Below, piece by piece: positions 10,068 to 19,677 of a stretch of DNA of 64,000 nucleotides. Both the position numbers and the translations under genes were made by a program. Numbering within the stretch: the first letter of the stretch is position 1; each line of letters begins with the position of its first letter. Source of the DNA: Buchnera aphidicola (Mindarus abietinus) (GTDB taxonomy: Bacteria > Pseudomonadota > Gammaproteobacteria > Enterobacterales > Enterobacteriaceae); contig NZ_OZ060398.1 of the NCBI RefSeq assembly GCF_964059085.1, positions 173,071 through 237,070 of the forward strand. The letters are read 5' to 3'. Below the pieces are notes generated by a model. That model did no database searches. It had not been told where the DNA came from and saw nothing but the letters and a program-made list of their open reading frames with translations.

Positions 10068-10627
10068 TTGAACAGTTGTAAAATTTTAGTGGGTCTTGGA
10101 AATCCAATATCTAAGTATAATGGTACTAGACATAATATTGGTTCTCAATGTATTCAGTGGATAGCTAATTACTATTCTATAAAATTAAAATTAAAAAAAA
10201 AATTGGTTATATAGGCGTATATAACCAGATGTATTTATTAATTCCAAATACGTTTATAAATATTTGCGGAAGTTCAATTTTTTCTGCTTTGCGTATATAT
10301 AATATTAAAATTAAAGATATGTTAATTTTTCATGATGAATTAGATTTATCAATAGGTGATGTTCGATTTAAGAATGGAATTGGACATAACGGGCATAATG
10401 GTCTTAGAAATATAATTAAAAATATAGGTTCAGGAAATATTTTTAAACGTATAGCTATTGGTATAGGAAGACCTTTAGAAAGATCAGAAATAGTCGAATA
10501 CGTATTGTCAAAGTTTACTTATATAGAAAAAAATAAAATTTATGAATCGATAAAATCAATTATTTATAATTTAAATCAATTAAAAAAAAATTGGAATAGT
10601 TTTTCCATCAATAGAAATCTAAATTAA
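10068..10627 (+). CDS. pth: Peptidyl-tRNA hydrolase, frame broken at an A10 tract (one A short)
   Basis: Hydrolyses peptidyl-tRNAs released from stalled ribosomes; essential in E. coli. Translation probably starts at the TTG at 10068 (AAGGAAATG box just upstream) and reads MNSCKILVGLGNPISKYNGT with the conserved LGNP and RHN motif. It stops 45 codons on, after a run of 10 A (10193-10202). Adding one A gives LKKKIGYIGVYNQMYLLIP and continues to 10627, 186 residues against 194 in E. coli. The second part has the HDELDL and GGHNGL-type catalytic and binding segments (HNGHNGLRNI). An ATG at 10229 cannot give a functional enzyme because the N-terminal catalytic Asn/His would be missing. Rescue by slippage is likely. 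Confidence 0.9.
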
Positions 10628-10706
10628 AAAAATAATGTTTTTATTTTTTTTTAAAAAAGTAATAAAAAATAAAAATTTTTCAAATAAATATTTAACTAGA
10701 GGAAAA

Positions 10707-11804
10707 ATGAGTGTGAAATGTGGTCTCATTGGTCTTCCTAATGTAGGTAAGTCTACGTTATTTAACCTTTTAACTAAATCGAATATTCCGGCGGAAAATT
10801 ATCCTTTTTGTACTATTCATCCAAATATAGGAATTTCTCCTGTTATTGATAATCGATTACTAAAAATTGCAAAAATAGCTAATTCAAAAAAAATAATTTA
10901 TACATATATAAAGTTTGTTGATATAGCGGGATTAGTTAAAGGAGCATCGAAAGGAGAAGGATTAGGAAATCAATTTTTAAGCCATATAAAAGAAATTGAT
11001 GCTATTATCCATGTTGTTCGTTGTTTTGAAAATAAAAATATTATTCATGTGCATAACTCAATAAATCCTATTTATGATATAGAAGTAATAAATACTGAAT
11101 TAGCTCTATCAGATTTAAACTTTTGTGAAAAAAATATACTAAACATCAAAAAGCAAGAAAAAAAAAATAATTTTAAAGATACGAAAAAAGTATTTTTTTT
11201 AAAAAAATGTATTCAATATTTAGAAAAATTTTGTACTTTAAGAAATATGAGTTTGAGTATAGAAGAAAAAAACTATGCCAAAGAATTTAAATTTCTTACT
11301 CTAAAACCAATTATGTATGTTGCAAATATAGATAATTCTTTTAAAAGTAATGAGATATATAAAAAAATAAAAGATTACTTGAAAAAAGAAAAAATTATAT
11401 CTATTCCTATATCATTATCTAACGATAAAAAACCAGAGGATGGAAATTTATTAAAAAATAGTTTAAAAAACAAAACTATTAATTATTTAGATCAAAAAAA
11501 AAATATTTTGAGTAATATTATAGATATAAGTTTAAATTTATTAAAATTACATACATTTTTTACTGTTGGTCCAAAAGAATCGAGAGCATGGATTATTAAA
11601 AAAAATACTACTGTTATTAATGCAGCTAAAAAAATTCATTCTGATTTAAAAAAAGGATTTATTAGAGCAAAAGTTATGTCATATCTTGATTTTATAAGTT
11701 TTAAAGGAGAAAAAAACGTAAAATCCGCAGGTAAATTTAGAAGTGAAGGAAAAAATTATATTGTTAATGATGCAGATATTTTACAAATATTATTTAAAGT
11801 ATAA
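10707..11804 (+). CDS. ychF: Ribosome-associated ATPase/GTPase YchF (OLA1 family)
   Basis: TRAFAC P-loop NTPase that binds ribosomes and prefers ATP. P-loop GLPNVGKST, switch region DIAGLVKGASKGEGLGNQF, a coiled-coil insertion and a TGS domain (ending GKNYIVNDADILQILFKV) are all present. I chose the ATG at 10707 because an AGAGGA site lies six bases upstream and MSVKCGLIGLPN matches the family N-terminus; the frame stays open upstream to 10635 but that part is low-complexity. Length 365 (E. coli 363). pth-ychF adjacency is the conserved enterobacterial order. Confidence 0.96.
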   Translation: MSVKCGLIGLPNVGKSTLFNLLTKSNIPAENYPFCTIHPNIGISPVIDNRLLKIAKIANSKKIIYTYIKFVDIAGLVKGASKGEGLGNQFLSHIKEIDAIIHVVRCFENKNIIHVHNSINPIYDIEVINTELALSDLNFCEKNILNIKKQEKKNNFKDTKKVFFLKKCIQYLEKFCTLRNMSLSIEEKNYAKEFKFLTLKPIMYVANIDNSFKSNEIYKKIKDYLKKEKIISIPISLSNDKKPEDGNLLKNSLKNKTINYLDQKKNILSNIIDISLNLLKLHTFFTVGPKESRAWIIKKNTTVINAAKKIHSDLKKGFIRAKVMSYLDFISFKGEKNVKSAGKFRSEGKNYIVNDADILQILFKV

Positions 11805-11827
11805 AAATTTTTATTTAAAATTAAATT

Positions 11828-11859
11828 TTTTATTAGAGGAATTTTCCCCTCTAATAAAA
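11828..11859. terminator. Shared terminator of ychF and thrC
   Basis: A perfect 12-bp hairpin (TTTTATTAGAGG at 11828-11839, CCTCTAATAAAA at 11848-11859) with an 8-nt loop lies between two converging 3' ends. Its A/T-only outer arms supply a T-run in both directions, as in bidirectional terminators. Confidence 0.75.
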
Positions 11860-11870
11860 TCGAAAAGAAA

Positions 11871-13160
11871 TCATTTTTCTAATAAAAATTTTCTTAACTT
11901 AAAAAAGTTTGGACGCATGTTATGTGATAACGAAGGAAGTTTATATCTATTTTCTAATACTTTTGGAAGTAAAATCTCTTTTTTTAAAATTTTTTCAATT
12001 GTTTGTTTAAATTTTGCCGGGTGTGCTGTTCCTAAAAATAATCCGAATTCATTTGGTTTTATTTTTTGTTTTAATAATTTATAAGCAATAGCAGCATGAG
12101 GTTCGGAATCATAACCTAATTTTGATAACTCTTTTAGAGTTGCAACAGTTTCATTGTCAGAAACGCTTCCAAATCCTAATTCTTTTAAATCCCATTTTTT
12201 TCTTCTAAATAACTCTTCAACTCTAGGCCAATTATTTGGTCTACTGATATCCATAGCATTAGATATAGTTGAAATGGTATTTTTTGGTTCCCAAATTCCA
12301 TTTTTAAGAAATCTAGGCACCGTATCATTAGAATTAGTAGCTGCTATAAATGATTTGATAGGCAGTCCTAATGATTTTGCTAACAACCCAGCTGTTAAAT
12401 TTCCAAAATTTCCGCAAGGTACAGAAATGACTAATTTGATATTTTTTTGTTTTGGAATTAAAGCAAATGCTTCAAAATAGTAGCAAATTTGAGCTAATAA
12501 TCTGCTTATATTTATTGAATTAGCTGAATTTAACCCTGTAATTGTTTTTAGTTCTTGATCATTAAATGCTTGTTTGACTAAAGCTTGACATTCATCGAAA
12601 CTACCATTTATAGCAATAGTTGTTATATTTTCTCCAAGAGTACAGAATAATTTTTCTTGTAATTCACTTATTTTACCCTTTGGATAAAGAATGACTACTT
12701 TTACGTTTTTCATTTTATAAAAAGCATGAGCTACTGCTGCTCCAGTATCTCCTGACGTTGCTGTTAAAATAGTAACTATTTCATTTTTGTTATTTAAATG
12801 AGATAACATTTGAGCCATAAAACGAGCACCAAAATCTTTAAATGCTAAAGTTGGACCATGAAATAATTCCAAACATGCTATATTACTAGTAACTTGTACT
12901 ATTTTAGGTCCTGAAAATAAAAATGCTTTTTTAATTCTTTTTTCTAATTCTATTGGTTTTATTTCATTTTTAATAAATTTAGAAAGAATTTTACTACTTC
13001 TAGAGATAAAATTCATTTTTAGCAGTGCAGATAATTTTTCTTTTTTAATGATGGGTAAGTCTTTGGGAAAAAATAAGCCTTGTTGACTACCTAATCCTAA
13101 TTTAACTGCTTTTGAAAATTTTACTTTTTCAGTATGATCTTTTAGATTATATAGTTTCAT
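11871..13160 (-). CDS. thrC: Threonine synthase
   Basis: PLP enzyme converting O-phosphohomoserine to threonine, the last step of threonine synthesis. The 429-residue protein matches E. coli ThrC (428) end to end. The PLP lysine is in LAFKDFGARFMAQ; the phosphate-binding loop and ATSGDTGAAVAHAF are intact, as is the C-terminal FLGTAHPAKFKQTIE. It is the last gene of the thrA-thrB-thrC operon, three bases after thrB. Threonine is an essential amino acid for the aphid host, which fits its retention. Confidence 0.98.
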   Translation of the reverse strand: MKLYNLKDHTEKVKFSKAVKLGLGSQQGLFFPKDLPIIKKEKLSALLKMNFISRSSKILSKFIKNEIKPIELEKRIKKAFLFSGPKIVQVTSNIACLELFHGPTLAFKDFGARFMAQMLSHLNNKNEIVTILTATSGDTGAAVAHAFYKMKNVKVVILYPKGKISELQEKLFCTLGENITTIAINGSFDECQALVKQAFNDQELKTITGLNSANSINISRLLAQICYYFEAFALIPKQKNIKLVISVPCGNFGNLTAGLLAKSLGLPIKSFIAATNSNDTVPRFLKNGIWEPKNTISTISNAMDISRPNNWPRVEELFRRKKWDLKELGFGSVSDNETVATLKELSKLGYDSEPHAAIAYKLLKQKIKPNEFGLFLGTAHPAKFKQTIEKILKKEILLPKVLENRYKLPSLSHNMRPNFFKLRKFLLEK

Positions 13161-13163
13161 TTC

Positions 13164-14093
13164 TTACCTTATTATTCGAGTTCCTATTGAGTCTAATTTA
13201 CAAATATGTACAAATCCTTCATCATTTTTTAGATAATTTTTAGATAGCCAATAAGCTATTTTTTTTGCAATAGAAATATTTTCAGAAATTGCAAATAACG
13301 TAGGTCCTGATCCAGAAATTCCAAAACTAATAGCACCTATATTTTTTACATTTTTTTTTATATATAAAAAATTAGGTAATGAATTAATTCGATATGGTTC
13401 AGCAATAAGATCAATCATTAATTTTGCTGCTAATTCTTCCTGTCCGCTATGAGATGCATGAATAAATCCTGCAAGGTTTTGACTGTGTTTTATACATATT
13501 TTTTTTTCATACATTTTAGGTAAAATTTTTCTTGCTTTTTCTGTAGGTATTTTTACTCCTGGCCATGCAACAATCCAAAACCATTTTTTAAAGTAAGGAA
13601 TAGATTGACTAATAATATTATTATTCTCAATAACTAGTTGTAATCCTCCTAAATAGCAAGGAGCTACATTATCATAATGTATGCTACCCGAAATTTTACC
13701 TTCTAATTTTCCCATTAAAATTAATAATTCTTTAGAAGTTAAAGGGTTATTACAAAATTTATTCATAGCAACTAATGTTGATACAATAGAACAAGCACTA
13801 GATCCTAAACCTGATCCAATAGGCATATTTTTTTCTAATGTAATACTAAAAAAAATTTTTAAATTAGTTATTTTTTTAAAATAACTCCAACATTTCCATG
13901 CTATATTATCTTCAATATTTTTGGGTAGTTGATTAGAAAACTTTCCTTGATTTATTAATTTAAATTTTTTAGAAGATTTAATAATTACACAATCTCCAAG
14001 TAAAGAACCATCGATTGGTGCTAGAGCTGCGCCTAATATGTCAAAACCTACTCCTACGTTACCAATAGAAGCAGGAGAATAAATTTTTATCAT
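13164..14093 (-). CDS. thrB: Homoserine kinase
   Basis: GHMP kinase that phosphorylates homoserine with ATP. The 309-residue protein has the GHMP ATP motif [15 protein letters not shown] and the C-terminal [12 protein letters not shown] loop, and aligns along the whole E. coli sequence (310). It sits in the operon one base after thrA and three bases before thrC, which suggests translational coupling. Confidence 0.98.
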   Translation of the reverse strand: MIKIYSPASIGNVGVGFDILGAALAPIDGSLLGDCVIIKSSKKFKLINQGKFSNQLPKNIEDNIAWKCWSYFKKITNLKIFFSITLEKNMPIGSGLGSSACSIVSTLVAMNKFCNNPLTSKELLILMGKLEGKISGSIHYDNVAPCYLGGLQLVIENNNIISQSIPYFKKWFWIVAWPGVKIPTEKARKILPKMYEKKICIKHSQNLAGFIHASHSGQEELAAKLMIDLIAEPYRINSLPNFLYIKKNVKNIGAISFGISGSGPTLFAISENISIAKKIAYWLSKNYLKNDEGFVHICKLDSIGTRIIR

Positions 14094-14094
14094 T

Positions 14095-16557
14095 TTATGT
14101 TCCTAAATTATATGATAATGTTCGTAATAAATCAGAAAACACTCCAGCTGCAGTAACATTATTCCCAGCACCATATCCTTTTAATACTAATGGATTTGGT
14201 TGATAATATTGAGTATAAAAAGCAAGTGCATTCTCTCCATTTTTAATGGAATATAACGGATCACTTTTTCCTATTTTTTGAATTTTAACTTTACATTTTC
14301 CATTTTTTTCTATTATACCAACAAAACGAAGAATTTTATTTTCTTTTTTTGCTTCAAATATTCGCTTAAAAAATAGAATGTCTAATTTTTTTAGTTCAAT
14401 AAAAAAATCGTTTAAGTTTAAGTTAAAATTAAAATTTTTTGGTAAAAGCGATTCAATTTCAATATCAGATAATTCTAAATTATGGCCAACTTCTCGAGCT
14501 AGAATTAATAATTTTCTTGCTACATCGATTCCTGATAGATCATCTTGAGGATGAGGTTCTGTAAATCCTAATTCTTTTGCCATTATAGTAGCTTTAGATA
14601 AAGAAATACCTTGTTCTAATTTTCCAAATATAAACGATAATGAACCAGATAAAATACCTCTAAATTGAATTAATTTATCTCCAGAATTAAGTAAATTTTG
14701 AAAATTTTCTATGACTGGTAAACCTGCTCCAACATTTGTTTCGTATAAAAATTTTAAATCGTATTTCTTAGCAGTTAATCGGATATTTTGATAAAGTTGG
14801 TTACAACAGGTATTAGCTTTTTTGTTTGAAGCAACTATATGTACATGATGTAAAAGGATATTAACATATTCTTTTGCTATTTCTTCGCTAGAAGTACAGT
14901 CTATAAATACAGGATTTATAAATTTGTTATTTTTAATTTTTTCTAATAAGTTATTTAAGTTAAATGAAGATTTACTTTTTTGAAATTCTTTTACCCAATT
15001 ATTTAAATTTATTCCCTTTTCATTAAAAATTGTTTTTTTACTATTAGAAATTGAACATAATTTAATATGTATATTTTTATGTTGTAATATTTTTTGTTGT
15101 TTTTTTAATTGATTAAGTAACGTGTTTCCTACACCTCCAATACCTACTAAAAAAACTTCAATAATTTTATAGTTTTTATTAAATAAAGAATGATGTATAT
15201 TTTGTATGGTTTCAATTACATCAGATTTTTTTATTACTATAGAAATAGAATTTTGGGATAAATTCTTTGAAATTGCTAAAATGTTCACCTTATTTTTTTG
15301 TAATCCTAAAAAAATATTTAAATAAATATTTTTTTTCAATTGAAATTTATTTCCTATTATAGAAATAATAGCCGTATTTTTTATTACTTTAATAGGGTTA
15401 ATTAACGTATTTTTTAATTCAATCGAAAGTTCATTTTTTAAAATTTCAAAAGTTTTTTCTAATTCGTTATCAGAAATACAGATATCAAGATTTCCATTAG
15501 AATAATTTTGTAATATTAAAATAGGAGATATTTTTTTTTGAGATATTTTTGAAAAAATTTTTCTTGTTAAGTTATATGTTGCTATTTTTTCTGATCCAGA
15601 AATACTAAACATTGTTATATTGTTAAGAGAAGTTACTCCCTTTATACTGGGAATGCTTTCTTCAGAAAAATTTTTGATTATTGTCCCTTCTTCATTTTGA
15701 TTTAAAGTATTTTTAATAATACACGGAATATTAAATTTAGATAAGGGAGAAATAGTTTTCGGATGTAAAACAGTAGCACCTAAATTTGATAGTTCCATAG
15801 CTTCTGAGTATGTTAAAAATTTTAATAGTTTAGCATCTTGCACAATTTTAGGATCTGCAGTAAAAACTCCATCTACATCAGTCCAAATTTCACAATATTT
15901 TGCTTCTAGGCAAACAGATAAAATAGCTGCTGAATAATCAGATCCATTTCTTCCTAATGCTACTAATCTTTTTTCTTTGTTTCCAGCTATAAATCCAGCC
16001 ATAAGAATTATATTTTTTTTAGGAATTTTTAATTCTTTTATTTTATTTTTCGATTTATCAATATCAATGGTTGCATTTAGATTATCCCCTATTCCTATTA
16101 AGGTTTTAACAGGATCAATAACTGTAACTTTATAATTTTCAGATTTTAAAATAGAATTCATTATAAGAATAGAAAATATTTCTCCACGACTAATAATAAT
16201 AGGAGTTAAGTAACCAGGGCATTGATTTAGTGAAGATACGGTATTTAATGCGGTTTTTAACTTTATTATTTCTTTTTCTATTTCTTTTTTTAATTCTTCA
16301 AAAATTTTTGGTGATAACTTTTTTTTTAGTTCAAATAAAAATTTATTGATGATTGATTCAATTAAATGCAATTGAACTAAATTTTTTTTTATTTTAGCAA
16401 TTTGAATTGATTCAACTAAGTAGTTTGTTATTTTTTCTGGAGCTGATAACACAACGCTTATTTGTTCATTTCTAATTTTTTCTTTAATAATGTTTTTAAC
16501 AATGAAAAATTTTTTTACATTACTTAAAGATGTTCCACCAAACTTTAACACTCTCAT
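14095..16557 (-). CDS. thrA: Bifunctional aspartokinase I / homoserine dehydrogenase I
   Basis: Catalyses the first and third steps of the aspartate pathway to threonine. The 820-residue fusion (E. coli 820) shows the kinase motif [13 protein letters not shown], the catalytic segment [10 protein letters not shown] and [11 protein letters not shown], two ACT-type regulatory segments (about residues 310-465), the NAD(P) loop [10 protein letters not shown] (469-478), and dehydrogenase motifs [12 protein letters not shown] and GILSGSLSF. The allosteric segments differ from E. coli: QSSSE there reads QNYSN here (350-354), and AQGSSERSIS reads [10 protein letters not shown] (429-438), so threonine feedback may be weakened (inference). 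GGGAGA lies upstream of the ATG. No leader peptide rich in Thr/Ile codons was found. Confidence 0.98.
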   Translation of the reverse strand: MRVLKFGGTSLSNVKKFFIVKNIIKEKIRNEQISVVLSAPEKITNYLVESIQIAKIKKNLVQLHLIESIINKFLFELKKKLSPKIFEELKKEIEKEIIKLKTALNTVSSLNQCPGYLTPIIISRGEIFSILIMNSILKSENYKVTVIDPVKTLIGIGDNLNATIDIDKSKNKIKELKIPKKNIILMAGFIAGNKEKRLVALGRNGSDYSAAILSVCLEAKYCEIWTDVDGVFTADPKIVQDAKLLKFLTYSEAMELSNLGATVLHPKTISPLSKFNIPCIIKNTLNQNEEGTIIKNFSEESIPSIKGVTSLNNITMFSISGSEKIATYNLTRKIFSKISQKKISPILILQNYSNGNLDICISDNELEKTFEILKNELSIELKNTLINPIKVIKNTAIISIIGNKFQLKKNIYLNIFLGLQKNKVNILAISKNLSQNSISIVIKKSDVIETIQNIHHSLFNKNYKIIEVFLVGIGGVGNTLLNQLKKQQKILQHKNIHIKLCSISNSKKTIFNEKGINLNNWVKEFQKSKSSFNLNNLLEKIKNNKFINPVFIDCTSSEEIAKEYVNILLHHVHIVASNKKANTCCNQLYQNIRLTAKKYDLKFLYETNVGAGLPVIENFQNLLNSGDKLIQFRGILSGSLSFIFGKLEQGISLSKATIMAKELGFTEPHPQDDLSGIDVARKLLILAREVGHNLELSDIEIESLLPKNFNFNLNLNDFFIELKKLDILFFKRIFEAKKENKILRFVGIIEKNGKCKVKIQKIGKSDPLYSIKNGENALAFYTQYYQPNPLVLKGYGAGNNVTAAGVFSDLLRTLSYNLGT

Positions 16558-16970
16558 AATTTAAATTCTCCCAAATTTGTGTAATAAATTTACACTGAAT
16601 TAAGGTAAAATATTATACAAATAAGTTATTTTATGACATATATATTTATATAGTAATAAATTTTATATTTATGTTGAAATTAAAAAAAATAATTCAATTA
16701 AGAACGATTTTTTCTAATTTTTTATTATTGTATATAGTATAGCATATGTTTTTATTTCAGACTTTATAGTCTATTTATGAATTAATAAAAAATGTGAATA
16801 AGTAATTAATATTTTTAAAAAGAACAATTCTTTTTATATTAATTTTTTAATTAAAAATTTATTTAAATATATTAAAAATAAAATGTTTAATCAGTTAGAT
16901 TAAAATCTGTTAATAGTTTTTCATAAAAGATGATAAAGTAGTATTTTTATTTTAAATTTTAATAAATTTT
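16558..16970. other. Divergent intergenic region thrA / hpt
   Basis: These 413 bases separate the thr operon from hpt. On the minus strand a TATAAT sequence (about 16619-16614, within TTGTATAATATT) lies about 60 bases before thrA, with a TGTCAT some 15 bases further upstream that could be a weak -35. No thr leader peptide or attenuator hairpin is visible. The rest is A/T-rich without recognisable features. Confidence 0.45.
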
Positions 16971-17501
16971 ATGAAACATAGTATTGAAAAGATTATCTCT
17001 GAAAGCCAAATTCATTCTAGAATAAATGAATTAGGTAAAGAAATTAGTTTTTTTTATCGAAATAGCAATAAAAATATGATATTAATAGGTTTATTAAGAG
17101 GTTCTTTTATTTTTATGGCAGATTTATGTAGAAGAATAACTTTAGCCCATGAAGTGGATTTCATGACAATATCTAGTTATGGAAAAAAAACGTTTTCTAG
17201 TAAAGAGATTAAAATATTAAAAGATCTTGATGAAAACATTTTCAACAAGGATGTACTAATTATAGAAGATATTGTAGATTCTGGACATACTTTAAGTAAA
17301 GTATTAGAAATTTTAAATTTACGCCATCCAAGATCTTTATCAATATGTACTTTATTAGATAAACCAGAATGTAGAGAAGTAAATATTCCTATTAATTATG
17401 TAGGTTTCTCTATTCCAGATGAATTTATAGCTGGATATGGAATTGATTACGCACAATGTTATCGTCATTTACCATATATAGGAAAAATTATATTTTTTTA
17501 G
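16971..17501 (+). CDS. hpt: Hypoxanthine phosphoribosyltransferase
   Basis: Purine salvage enzyme forming IMP (and GMP) from the base and PRPP. The 176-residue protein has the PRPP loop [17 protein letters not shown], the substrate flexible loop around MTISSYGKK and the C-terminal [25 protein letters not shown]. It begins at the MKH that is internal by four residues in E. coli Hpt. Together with gpt in this window it gives two purine salvage enzymes, consistent with purines supplied by the host. Confidence 0.97.
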   Translation: MKHSIEKIISESQIHSRINELGKEISFFYRNSNKNMILIGLLRGSFIFMADLCRRITLAHEVDFMTISSYGKKTFSSKEIKILKDLDENIFNKDVLIIEDIVDSGHTLSKVLEILNLRHPRSLSICTLLDKPECREVNIPINYVGFSIPDEFIAGYGIDYAQCYRHLPYIGKIIFF

Positions 17502-17584
17502 TTTTTTTTATGTAAAGTTATGTATTTAATATTTTTTATAAAAAATATATATTTTTTGTATTAAAAAAAAATTTTTTGATCAAA

Positions 17585-18760
17585 TTAAAACGACTTATTG
17601 TTTATTTTTATATTTATTATTTTTTTTCTTAAAAAGAAAAAATTTTTTATTAAAAAATAAATATTTTTATTTAGTTTTTTTTTAATTAAGTTTTTTTGAA
17701 TATTAAATTCAAGTTGATACTTCCAAATATTTTTAATTATTAGAAAATTTTTTCTAGATATATATATATATTTTGATGTTTTATTAATAGTTTTTTGTAT
17801 TGATTTTTTAAATGCTGTACGAAAAGAAATTTTTTCTTGTTTTTTAATTTTTAAAGCGAAGTCCAATAACGGATACCAAAGAATTGTAGAAAATAAAAAA
17901 GAAATTTCAGATTTCTTTTTTTTTAAATTTAATTTTTCTGATATTTTTATAGCTTCAATAGTAATTAGATGAATCATATTCAATGTTTTTTGACTATAAT
18001 ATGAATATGGAAATGATATTATTTTTTTAAAAAAATTATATTTTTCTAATTTTTTATAAATTTTCTCTCCATATTCATTAATTAATATTTTAATAATTTC
18101 ATTTAATAATCTAGTTTTTGAAACATTTTTTAATAAAATTATTAATTTTTTTATAGGTTTTTCTGTATTTTTTTCTATTTTCATTTCTAATTTAACTGAA
18201 AAATATACTACTCTTAATATCCTTATAGGATCTTCTTGATACCTTGTTTCTGCATTTCCAATAATTCGAATAATTTTTTTTTTAAAATCATAAAATCCGT
18301 TTACATAATCTCTTAAACTACGATTAAATATATCATAATATAAAGAATTAATAGTTATATCTCTATTTATAGCATCTTCTTCTATTTTTCCGAAATTATT
18401 ATCAGTTAATAACATTTTATTATTATTTTTTTTTCTTTTACAAGGTATATTTTTTTTATTTTTATATTTTTTCCGAAAAGTGGAGACTTCTATAATTTCA
18501 GATGTAAAAAATATATGAACAATTAAAAATCTTTTTCCTATTAATCTACAGTTATTAAATATTTTTTTTAGTTCTTTGGGTTTTGCATTGGTAGCAATAT
18601 CAAAATCTTTTGGTTTTTTTTTAAGCAGTAAATCTCGTATACTTCCTCCAACTAAATAGGCTTGATAGCCTAATTTATTTAATCTATAAAGAACTTTTAA
18701 TGCATTCTTACTAATTTTTTTATGTGATAAATTATATTTATTTTTATTTATTATAATCAT
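17585..18760 (-). CDS. pcnB: Poly(A) polymerase I
   Basis: Adds poly(A) tails to RNA 3' ends, which speeds decay by exonucleases. The 391-residue protein matches PcnB rather than the tRNA CCA enzyme: GGSIRDLLLKKKPKDFDIAT with the two catalytic aspartates, IGKRFLIVHIFFTSEIIEVSTFR, the PcnB-specific insertion before MLLTDNNFGKIEEDA, and RDYVNGFYDFKKKIIRIIGN. E. coli has 465 residues; the basic C-terminal tail is largely missing here and the last 120 residues are diverged. pcnB and dksA are neighbours in E. coli as well. A hairpin terminator of dksA separates them here. Confidence 0.93.
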   Translation of the reverse strand: MIIINKNKYNLSHKKISKNALKVLYRLNKLGYQAYLVGGSIRDLLLKKKPKDFDIATNAKPKELKKIFNNCRLIGKRFLIVHIFFTSEIIEVSTFRKKYKNKKNIPCKRKKNNNKMLLTDNNFGKIEEDAINRDITINSLYYDIFNRSLRDYVNGFYDFKKKIIRIIGNAETRYQEDPIRILRVVYFSVKLEMKIEKNTEKPIKKLIILLKNVSKTRLLNEIIKILINEYGEKIYKKLEKYNFFKKIISFPYSYYSQKTLNMIHLITIEAIKISEKLNLKKKKSEISFLFSTILWYPLLDFALKIKKQEKISFRTAFKKSIQKTINKTSKYIYISRKNFLIIKNIWKYQLEFNIQKNLIKKKLNKNIYFLIKNFFFLRKKIINIKINNKSF

Positions 18761-18850
18761 AATATGATTTTTTCGTTTATTTTTTTTTGTATTTATAAAT
18801 TTTAATAAAAAATATATATTTTATGATTTTTTATATTTTTTACAAATAAT

Positions 18851-18889
18851 AAAAATTAGTAAAACAAGATACTTGTTTTACTAATTTTT
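18851..18889 (-). terminator. Terminator of dksA
   Basis: A perfect 18-bp stem (18851-18868 with 18872-18889) and a 3-nt loop lies 16 bases past the dksA stop; its inner part is AAAACAAG / CTTGTTTT. On the minus strand it ends in five T. It is the longest perfect stem of the simple terminators here and lies between dksA and pcnB, so it would limit read-through into pcnB. Confidence 0.8.
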
Positions 18890-18904
18890 TAGTAAATTCA
18901 TTTT

Positions 18905-19357
18905 TTAACCAATCATTTGTTTTTCTCGGATTTCTGCTAGTGTTTTACAATCAATACATAAACTGGCTGTTGGATAAACTTCTAATCTACGTATCCCTAT
19001 TTCAATTCCACATGTTTCACAATATCCAAAATCATTAGATATAATTTTTTTTATAGTTCTTTCTATTTTTTTTAATAGTTTATGTTCTCTATGTCGATTT
19101 CTTAAAAGAATATTAAACTCTTCTTCTTGGGTAGCTCTATCAATTGGATCAGGAAAATTAGTATTTTCATTGCACATATTATAAATAGTAGATCGGACCT
19201 CTTTTTTTAATGAATCTCTAAATGCATTGAGAATTTTTTTAAAATGATTTATTTGATTAATATTCATATATATTTCATTTTTTTTTTTTATATATGGTTT
19301 TATTTTGGAAAAGTTTAAAATATTTAGAGATGATTGATTTTTTTTTTCTTTATTCAT
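18905..19357 (-). CDS. dksA: RNA polymerase-binding transcription factor DksA
   Basis: Binds the secondary channel of RNA polymerase and adjusts rRNA and amino-acid promoter activity with ppGpp. The 150-residue protein (E. coli 151) has the coiled coil with the tip aspartates in [15 protein letters not shown], the C4 zinc finger CETCGIEIG...LCIDC, and the C-terminal helix [13 protein letters not shown]. It is well conserved, so some control of transcription by DksA is likely retained. Confidence 0.97.
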   Translation of the reverse strand: MNKEKKNQSSLNILNFSKIKPYIKKKNEIYMNINQINHFKKILNAFRDSLKKEVRSTIYNMCNENTNFPDPIDRATQEEEFNILLRNRHREHKLLKKIERTIKKIISNDFGYCETCGIEIGIRRLEVYPTASLCIDCKTLAEIREKQMIG

Positions 19358-19677
19358 AGTTTTTCCATTATAGTACTTTACGGTTTATCCCTTAGTTTGA
19401 ATGTTAATTTTTTATAAAATTAAAAAACTTATAATTTTATTTATCAATTAAAATTGAAATTATGATATAAATTTAATTTATATTTATTTTATTTTTTTAA
19501 TTTTAAATATTTTTTTATTTAAAAAAATTAAATATTTTTATGTTTACTTTTAGAATTTAAAATATAATAACAAATTATAATTTATTGATATTATTAATCA
19601 AGAAATTATATTAAAATTTTTTATCGATATAAGTTTTATTTATTTATATTTTTTTAAAAAAATAAGGAGAAAATTTT
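19358..19677. other. Divergent intergenic region dksA / truA
   Basis: 320 bases of A/T-rich sequence with the promoters for both genes presumably inside; none is clear enough to mark. It ends with the AAGGAG ribosome site of truA at 19664-19669. Confidence 0.5.

Noticed and set aside
11743..12480. Plus-strand open frames over the thrC gene
   Set aside because: Antisense shadows of thrC; no ribosome sites or recognisable motifs, and thrC is clearly coding.
16558..16760. thr leader peptide/attenuator
   Set aside because: No short frame rich in Thr and Ile codons and no terminator hairpin upstream of thrA.
17585..18760. Link between the poly(A) polymerase gene and the genomic poly(A) frameshifts
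   Set aside because: PcnB tails RNA 3' ends and does not add bases inside messages or DNA; tract lengths come from replication or transcription slippage.
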